Assembly (NCBI RefSeq): GCF_021173675.1
Contig: NZ_JAIHON010000010.1
Coordinates: 310,001 to 374,000 of the forward strand
Direction of reading: 5' to 3'
DNA length: 64,000 nt
From: Streptomyces lincolnensis
GTDB lineage: Bacteria > Actinomycetota > Actinomycetes > Streptomycetales > Streptomycetaceae
Shown here: piece by piece, positions 59,545 through 64,000 of the stretch
Layout: each line of letters opens with the position of its first letter
Numbering within the stretch: the stretch's first letter is position 1
Notes under the pieces: model-generated
The model's database searches: none
What the model was told of the DNA's origin: nothing
What the model saw: the letters and a program-made list of their open reading frames with translations, nothing else
Made by a program: the position numbers and the translations under genes

Positions 59545-60518
59545 CGACCACCACCCCACCGATCTCCCTCGACGACGTCCGCGACGCGGCCGCCCGGCTC
59601 AAGGGCGTCGCCCACCGCACCCCCGTCCTGCGTTCGCGCACGCTCGACGAACTGGTCGGCGCCGAAGTCCTCCTCAAGTGCGAGAACTTCCAGCGCGTGG
59701 GGGCCTTCAAGTTCCGCGGCGCCTACAACGCGGCCTCCCGGCTCACCCCCGAACAGCTGGCCCGGGGCATCGCCGCCTACTCCTCCGGCAACCACGCCCA
59801 GGCCGTCGCCCTGGCCGCCCGGGAGCTCGGCACCACCGCGGTGATCGTCATGCCGCAGGACGCCCCGGCCTCGAAACGGGCGGCCACCGCAGGCTACGGC
59901 GCCGAGATCGTCACGTACGACCGCTACACCGGCGACCGCGTCGCCATCGGCGAAGCCCTCGCCGCCGAGCGGAACCTCACGCTCGTCCCGCCGTACGAAC
60001 ACCCGCACGTCATGGCGGGTCAGGGCACCGCGGCCCTTGAACTCCTCGAAGAGGCGGGGGAGTTGGGCGCGCTGATGACACCGGTGGGCGGCGGCGGTCT
60101 CATCGCCGGCAGTGCCACCGCGGCCAAGGGCCTGGACGCCGGGATCCGTGTGATCGGTGTCGAGCCCGAGGCCGGGGACGACACCAGACGCTCGCTGGAG
60201 GCGGGCCACCGGGTCAGGATCCCCGTGCCCCGCACCATCGCCGACGGCCAGGCGCTGGAGACCCCGGGAGAGCTGACCTTCTCCGTCAACCAGCGGCTCG
60301 TCGACGAGATCGCGCTGGTCTCGGACGACGAGATCCGGGACGCGATGCGGTTCGCCTTCGAGCGCCTGAAGATCGTCGTCGAGCCCAGCGGCGCGACCCC
60401 GCTGGCCGCCCTGCTCTCCGGCCGGGTCGGCGGCCTGCCGCCCCGGATCGGTGTGATCGTCTCCGGCGGGAACATCGACGCCGAGCGCTTCGCGCGGATC
60501 TGCGGGGCCGGTACCTGA
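59541..60518 (+). CDS. Threonine/serine dehydratase-type PLP enzyme
   Basis: 325 aa fold-type II PLP enzyme. The Schiff-base Lys lies in FKFRGAYNA (near residue 58), with the S-S-G-N-H-A-Q-A loop and the G-G-G-G-L phosphate cup (about 180-184). It lacks the C-terminal ACT domain of biosynthetic IlvA, so it is the catabolic type; serine or threonine dehydratase and serine racemase activities share this scaffold. It is regulated by the coupled DauR-like protein. Confidence 0.9.
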   Translation: MTTTTPPISLDDVRDAAARLKGVAHRTPVLRSRTLDELVGAEVLLKCENFQRVGAFKFRGAYNAASRLTPEQLARGIAAYSSGNHAQAVALAARELGTTAVIVMPQDAPASKRAATAGYGAEIVTYDRYTGDRVAIGEALAAERNLTLVPPYEHPHVMAGQGTAALELLEEAGELGALMTPVGGGGLIAGSATAAKGLDAGIRVIGVEPEAGDDTRRSLEAGHRVRIPVPRTIADGQALETPGELTFSVNQRLVDEIALVSDDEIRDAMRFAFERLKIVVEPSGATPLAALLSGRVGGLPPRIGVIVSGGNIDAERFARICGAGT

Positions 60519-60673
60519 TCCGGGTCCGGCCGCTATCACCCGAATGGCGGTGCCGTACCGGCGGGCGGACGATGGAGGGGTGGGGCTCGGCCCCCGCCCG
60601 CACCGCCCACGACGGGCGGGGGACGGAGACCGGCCCCGGCCGCACCGAGCACGGCCGGAAAGGAAGAACCCTC

Positions 60674-61036
60674 ATGATCGAGGTGAAGACACTCGACAAG
60701 CCGGACGAGCGCCGCGATTTCCCCCGGGGGCATCTCGAAGCCGTCCACCTCACCGGACTGGACTTCGCCGTCGCCACCTTCGAACCGGGCTGGCGCTGGT
60801 CGGAGTCCGTGGCCCCCATCGCGGGCACGGACAGCTGCGAGATCCACCACAACGGCTATGTCGTCCAGGGCCGTATGCACATCCGGATGGACAACGACGG
60901 CGGCGAGAGCGAAGTGGGCCCCGGGGACGTCTTCGTGTGCCCGTCCGGACACGACGCCTGGGTCGTCGGCGACGAACAGGTCGTGGTGTACGACTTCGCG
61001 GGCGGCATGGCCCAGGAGTACGCGAAAGCCGACTGA
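60674..61036 (+). CDS. Small single-domain cupin protein
   Basis: 120 aa. The cupin barrel spans most of the protein: ESVAPIAGTDSCEIHHNGYVVQGRMHIRMD and GPGDVFVCPSGHDAWVVGDE. The two His of HHNGY and the His of GHDAW could bind a metal. The ATG at 60674 has AAGGAAG upstream. It is monocistronic, followed by an AraC gene in the same direction. Function unknown. Confidence 0.82.
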   Translation: MIEVKTLDKPDERRDFPRGHLEAVHLTGLDFAVATFEPGWRWSESVAPIAGTDSCEIHHNGYVVQGRMHIRMDNDGGESEVGPGDVFVCPSGHDAWVVGDEQVVVYDFAGGMAQEYAKAD

Positions 61037-61080
61037 ACACTGCCTTCGGGGCCGTCTGCGAACCGTGGTGAGATGGTGCA

Positions 61081-61521
61081 GTGAGCCGTGCCTCCGAAGA
61101 CACCAACCGCCGTATGCTGCGTGCCCGGGACGCCATGGACCGTTCCTACGCCCAGCCGCTGGACGTCCCGGCACTGGCCCGGATCGCCCATGTGTCCCAG
61201 GCGCACTTCACCCGCACCTTCCGCGCCACCTTCGGAGAGACCCCGCACCGCTACCTCCAACGCCGCCGCGTCGAGCGCGCCATGTTCCTGCTGCGCGAGA
61301 CCGACCGGAGCGTCACCGACATCTGCTTCGAGGTCGGTTTCGCCAGCCCGGGGACCTTCAGCCGCACGTTCCGCGACATCGTGGGCCGGTCGCCGCGGGA
61401 GTACCGCAAGGGGGCGAAGGAAGCACAGGAGGTGCGGGGAACGACGGCCGTGGCCGTGCCCACGTGCTTCACGATGGCGTGGACGCGGCCGTACGCCTGC
61501 CCTGTGACCGACCCGAGGTGA
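61081..61521 (+). CDS. AraC-family regulator, DNA-binding domain only
   Basis: 146 aa consisting almost entirely of the two AraC HTH motifs (about 20-118): PLDVPALARIAHVSQAHFTRTFRATFGETPHRYL and SVTDICFEVGFASPGTFSRTFRDIVGRSPREYR. No sensor domain is present, so another factor or level of expression sets its activity. It is 44 nt after the cupin gene and 88 nt before a glyoxalase-like gene, which it commonly accompanies in Streptomyces. Confidence 0.9.
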   Translation: MSRASEDTNRRMLRARDAMDRSYAQPLDVPALARIAHVSQAHFTRTFRATFGETPHRYLQRRRVERAMFLLRETDRSVTDICFEVGFASPGTFSRTFRDIVGRSPREYRKGAKEAQEVRGTTAVAVPTCFTMAWTRPYACPVTDPR

Positions 61522-61609
61522 CCTGATCGACCTGAGGTGACCCGAACCGTCCGGCGACCGAGCAGTTTTGGATAAGTTTCCGAGCGCCCCGCTCGGTAGC
61601 GTGAGGAGC

Positions 61610-62020
61610 ATGTTCACCGCCATCACGCATTCGCAGATCTACGTCCTGGATCAGGACGAGGCCCTCGACTTCTACGTCGGCAAGCTCGGGCTGGAGGTCA
61701 ACGCCGATGTCGACCTCGGCTTCATGCGCTGGCTGACCGTCCATGTGCCCGGCCACCCGGAGCGGCAGATCCTGCTGGAGAAGCCGGGGCCGCCGGCGAT
61801 GTCCGAGGAGACCGCGGAGCAGGTCCGCGCGTTGCTGACGAAGGGGGCGATGGGCGGGCACCTCATCTTCAGCACGGAGGACTGCCGCAAGACGTACGAG
61901 ACGCTGCGGGGCAAGGGGGTCGAGTTCACCGAGGAGCCCACCGAGCGCCCCTACGGGATCGACTGCGGCCTGCGCGACCCCTTCGGCAACAACATCCGGT
62001 TCACCCAGCCGAGCGCCTGA
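61610..62020 (+). CDS. VOC-fold (glyoxalase/bleomycin-resistance-like) protein
   Basis: 136 aa single VOC module. Metal-ligand-type positions are seen at its start (THSQIYVLDQDEALDFYVGKLGLEV) and end (GLRDPFGNNIRF), where N replaces the usual Glu. The ATG at 61610 has GAGGAG upstream. It probably belongs with the AraC regulator gene. Substrate unknown. Confidence 0.86.
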   Translation: MFTAITHSQIYVLDQDEALDFYVGKLGLEVNADVDLGFMRWLTVHVPGHPERQILLEKPGPPAMSEETAEQVRALLTKGAMGGHLIFSTEDCRKTYETLRGKGVEFTEEPTERPYGIDCGLRDPFGNNIRFTQPSA

Positions 62021-62039
62021 CCTCGGTGCCGCATCCGCC

Positions 62040-63014
62040 TCACACGGTCACGACGATCTTCGCGCGTGCGTGCGCCACCTCCAGGTGACGGATCGCCTCG
62101 GCCGCCTCGCCGAGGGGATACGTCCGCTCGATGACGGGGGCGATCTTCCCAGCCTCCGCGAACTCGCGCAGGACCGCGAGATTCCGCTTGCTCGCCTTGG
62201 CCGGGAGTTCGAGCAGCCGCTGGCGCACGAAGGGGGAGACCAGCCGCCGCTTGAAGAACAGCCCCATCGGCCCGATGAGGCTGCCGCCCTCGTACATGCC
62301 CCCACCGGACAGCACCAGCGTGCCGGTGGGGGTGAGCGCGCGCCGGAACTCGCCCAGCGAGCGGTTGCCCACCAGGTCCAGCACGACGTCGTACCGGTGC
62401 CCCGCCCGGGTGAAGTCCTCCCGGGTGTAGTCGAGGACGCGGTCCGCGCCGAGGGAGCGGACGAGGTCGACGTTCCGGGTGCTGCACACACCGGTCACCT
62501 CGGCCCCGTAGACCTTGGCGAGCTGGACGGCGAACGTGCCCACACCGCCCGACGCCCCGTTCACCAGGACCGACTGCCCCGCCCGCAGCCGCGCCACGTC
62601 CCGCAGGCCGATCAGCGCGGTGTTCGCGGCCAGGGGCATCGCCGCCGCCTGCTCGAAGGTGAGGCCGGACGGTTTCGGACCCACCATGCCGTCCCGGGCG
62701 CACACGTACTCCGCGAACGCCCCGTCGGCCTCGCCGTACACCTCCTCGCCCGGCCGCAGTCCCGTGACGCCGCCGCCGACCGCCTCCACCACGCCGGCGA
62801 AGTCCCGGCCCCGGATCTTCGCCCGGGGGGCGCGCAGCCCGAGCGCCAGGCGGGCGATCCTCGGGTCGCCGCGCATGAGGTGCCAGTCGTAGGCGTTGAC
62901 CGCCGCCGCCCGGACCCGCACCAGAACCTCGCCCGCACCGGGCACCGGCCGGTCGACGTCCCGGAACTCCAGCGTGTCCGCCGAGCCGTACCGGTCCTGG
63001 ACCACTGCCTTCAT
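62040..63014 (-). CDS. NAD(P)-dependent quinone-oxidoreductase-type (MDR) enzyme
   Basis: 324 aa zinc-independent medium-chain reductase. It has AAAVNAYDWHLMRGDPR in the GroES-like domain and the NADP fold NGASGGVGTFAVQLAKVYGAEV near residue 152. No structural-zinc cysteine cluster is present, which fits a quinone or enone reductase. It stands alone, convergent with the VOC gene. Confidence 0.9.
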   Translation of the reverse strand: MKAVVQDRYGSADTLEFRDVDRPVPGAGEVLVRVRAAAVNAYDWHLMRGDPRIARLALGLRAPRAKIRGRDFAGVVEAVGGGVTGLRPGEEVYGEADGAFAEYVCARDGMVGPKPSGLTFEQAAAMPLAANTALIGLRDVARLRAGQSVLVNGASGGVGTFAVQLAKVYGAEVTGVCSTRNVDLVRSLGADRVLDYTREDFTRAGHRYDVVLDLVGNRSLGEFRRALTPTGTLVLSGGGMYEGGSLIGPMGLFFKRRLVSPFVRQRLLELPAKASKRNLAVLREFAEAGKIAPVIERTYPLGEAAEAIRHLEVAHARAKIVVTV

Positions 63015-63081
63015 GGGTTCCCCCTCCGTTGAACGGAGCGTAGAGGCGGCACGGCGGTAGGGACATCGGGGACAAGCCCTA

Positions 63082-63151
63082 CTTCTCCGGGAGGAGTCAC
63101 CGGTCCTCTCCGAGTGGAGCCACCGGTCTCCTCCGGAAGGAGTCCACCGGT
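63082..63151. repeat. Three tandem 23-24-bp repeats
   Basis: Three units end in CACCGGT and contain CTCC-N4/5-GGAG: 63082-63104, 63105-63127 and 63128-63151. Each unit holds a small inverted repeat (for example TCCTCCGGAAGGA). They lie in the 162-bp gap between the MDR start and the VWA gene stop. Confidence 0.65.
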
Positions 63152-63176
63152 CCCGAACCGGGTCCGGTCCTCGCGG

Positions 63177-64000
63177 TCAGACCGGCAGCAGGCGTCCGAC
63201 CAGGGCGCTGAGCTGCCGGGCGTTGCGGCACTCGAACATCTCGACCAGGTCGGCGTAGTCGGGCGCCGCCGAGTCGCCCGTACCCCACTGGGCGCGCGCC
63301 TCCGGGTTCAACCAGTAGACACGGCGGGCGCGTTCGGCGAGCTGCCGGACGGCCGGCAGGTTCGGGTCGCTCATGTTCGTCCGGGCGTCGCCGAGGACGA
63401 ACACGGTCGTGCGCGGGCCCACCGCGTCGCCGTGGCGTTCGGCGAACTCGCCCAGGGCCACGCCGTAGTCGCTGCTGCCGTGCCAGCCCGTGAGGGTCGC
63501 CTCGGACCTGATCCGCGCGCCGAGCCCCTCCGGGTCGGCGGCGCCGTGCGCGAGCAGCGGGGTCACCTCGTCGATCCGGTTGACGAAGGCGAAGACGCGC
63601 ACCTTGCTGAACTGGTCGTGCAGCGCCTGCACCAGCAGCATCGTGAAGTCGGAGAACCCCGACACCGAGCCGGACACATCGCACAGCAGCACCAGTTCGG
63701 GACGCGCCGGACGGCGTCGGCGCAGCACCGGCCGCATGGGCACCCCGCCCGTGGACAGCGAACCGCGCAGGGTGCGGCGCAGATCGATGCTGCCGCGGGC
63801 GGCCCGGCGCCGGCGGGCCGCCAACCGGGTGGCGAGCTTGCGCGCGAGCGGCTGCACCGTCCTGCGCAGCTCGGCCAGCCGGTCCCGGCCCGCGAACAGG
63901 AAGTCCACCCGGTCCGCCGTCGGGGCCACCGCCCGCCGGGCGATCTCGTCCCGCCCGCGCCGCTCGGCCACCCGGCGCCGCGCCTCCGCGCCCACCATCC
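63177..64000 (-). CDS. VWA-domain CoxE-like protein, N-terminus beyond the window
   Basis: At least 273 aa; the gene runs past the window edge. The von Willebrand A domain has the MIDAS motif D-V-S-G-S-V-S near residue 107 and further acidic residues (GDART). A basic, Arg-rich stretch precedes it (REEARR-like, residues 50-85). CoxE-like VWA proteins usually work with a MoxR AAA+ ATPase, which would be expected upstream of the window edge. An ATG at 63998 exists but conserved CoxE-like proteins are longer, so the start is probably outside. Confidence 0.85.
   Translation of the reverse strand, partial: MVGAEARRRVAERRGRDEIARRAVAPTADRVDFLFAGRDRLAELRRTVQPLARKLATRLAARRRRAARGSIDLRRTLRGSLSTGGVPMRPVLRRRRPARPELVLLCDVSGSVSGFSDFTMLLVQALHDQFSKVRVFAFVNRIDEVTPLLAHGAADPEGLGARIRSEATLTGWHGSSDYGVALGEFAERHGDAVGPRTTVFVLGDARTNMSDPNLPAVRQLAERARRVYWLNPEARAQWGTGDSAAPDYADLVEMFECRNARQLSALVGRLLPV

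Noticed and set aside
1..64000. tRNA, rRNA, CRISPR array, prophage, insertion sequence or secondary-metabolite core genes
   Set aside because: I saw no cloverleaf, rRNA core, repeat-spacer array, transposase, integrase, polyketide synthase or peptide synthetase. The lone glycosyltransferase is not enough to call a biosynthetic cluster.

Overview
The window is high-GC actinobacterial chromosome, almost certainly Streptomyces or a close relative. The evidence is very GC-rich third codon positions, GTG starts, ATGA/GTGA stop-start overlaps, several LacI regulators each beside a sugar or catabolic operon, a Tat-dependent lipoprotein, an actinobacterial NarL-type two-component pair, and a Nur-like nickel box. 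I saw no tRNA, rRNA, insertion sequence, prophage or CRISPR array. It reads as an accessory-rich catabolic region made of self-contained operons, each with its own regulator and operators.

Region 1 (1-12964) is the least familiar part. A LacI regulator sits among five copies of one palindrome (consensus TGCTAACGTTAGCA at 4469, 4584, 7381, 7451 and 10036). These lie in three divergent promoter regions and tie together an enolase-like protein, an extradiol-type VOC protein, a carboxymuconolactone decarboxylase-like protein, a medium-chain dehydrogenase, an FMN reductase, an FAH-family hydrolase, an MFS transporter, a phosphoglycerate dehydrogenase-like enzyme, an APH-fold kinase and a cupin. 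The enolase lacks two normally conserved catalytic residues. I infer an undescribed catabolic pathway in which a phosphorylated hydroxy-acid is handled by a re-purposed enolase.

Region 2 (13095-22470) holds an MMPL transporter, a histidine kinase/response regulator pair (the kinase has a repetitive C-terminal tail), an enoyl-CoA hydratase/3-hydroxyisobutyrate dehydrogenase-like operon divergent from a TetR regulator across three tandem operators, a class I aminotransferase, and a macrolide-type glycosyltransferase.

Region 3 (22599-31600) is an alpha-galactoside-type locus: GH36 enzyme, LacI regulator with two perfect TGTGACCGGTCACA operators, a CUT1 ABC importer (binding protein plus two permeases, no ATPase), and a secreted multi-domain glycosidase. 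Region 4 (31717-39839) holds a small lipoprotein, a GntR and a MarR regulator, a cytoplasmic AmiC-like binding protein and a complete urea/short-amide transporter urtABCDE.

Region 5 (39884-42575) is metE behind a cobalamin riboswitch. Region 6 (42620-47878) is a NikABCDE-type transporter operon behind a Nur-like box. Region 7 (47902-51991) is paaABCDE (phenylacetyl-CoA epoxidase). Region 8 (51979-58709) is a beta-galactoside operon: MFS importer, two GH35 enzymes and a LacI regulator, with a perfect 20-bp operator over the promoter. Region 9 (58753-64000) has a DauR/YheO-like regulator coupled to a threonine/serine dehydratase-type PLP enzyme, a cupin, an AraC/VOC pair, a quinone-oxidoreductase-type dehydrogenase and a truncated VWA (CoxE-like) protein.
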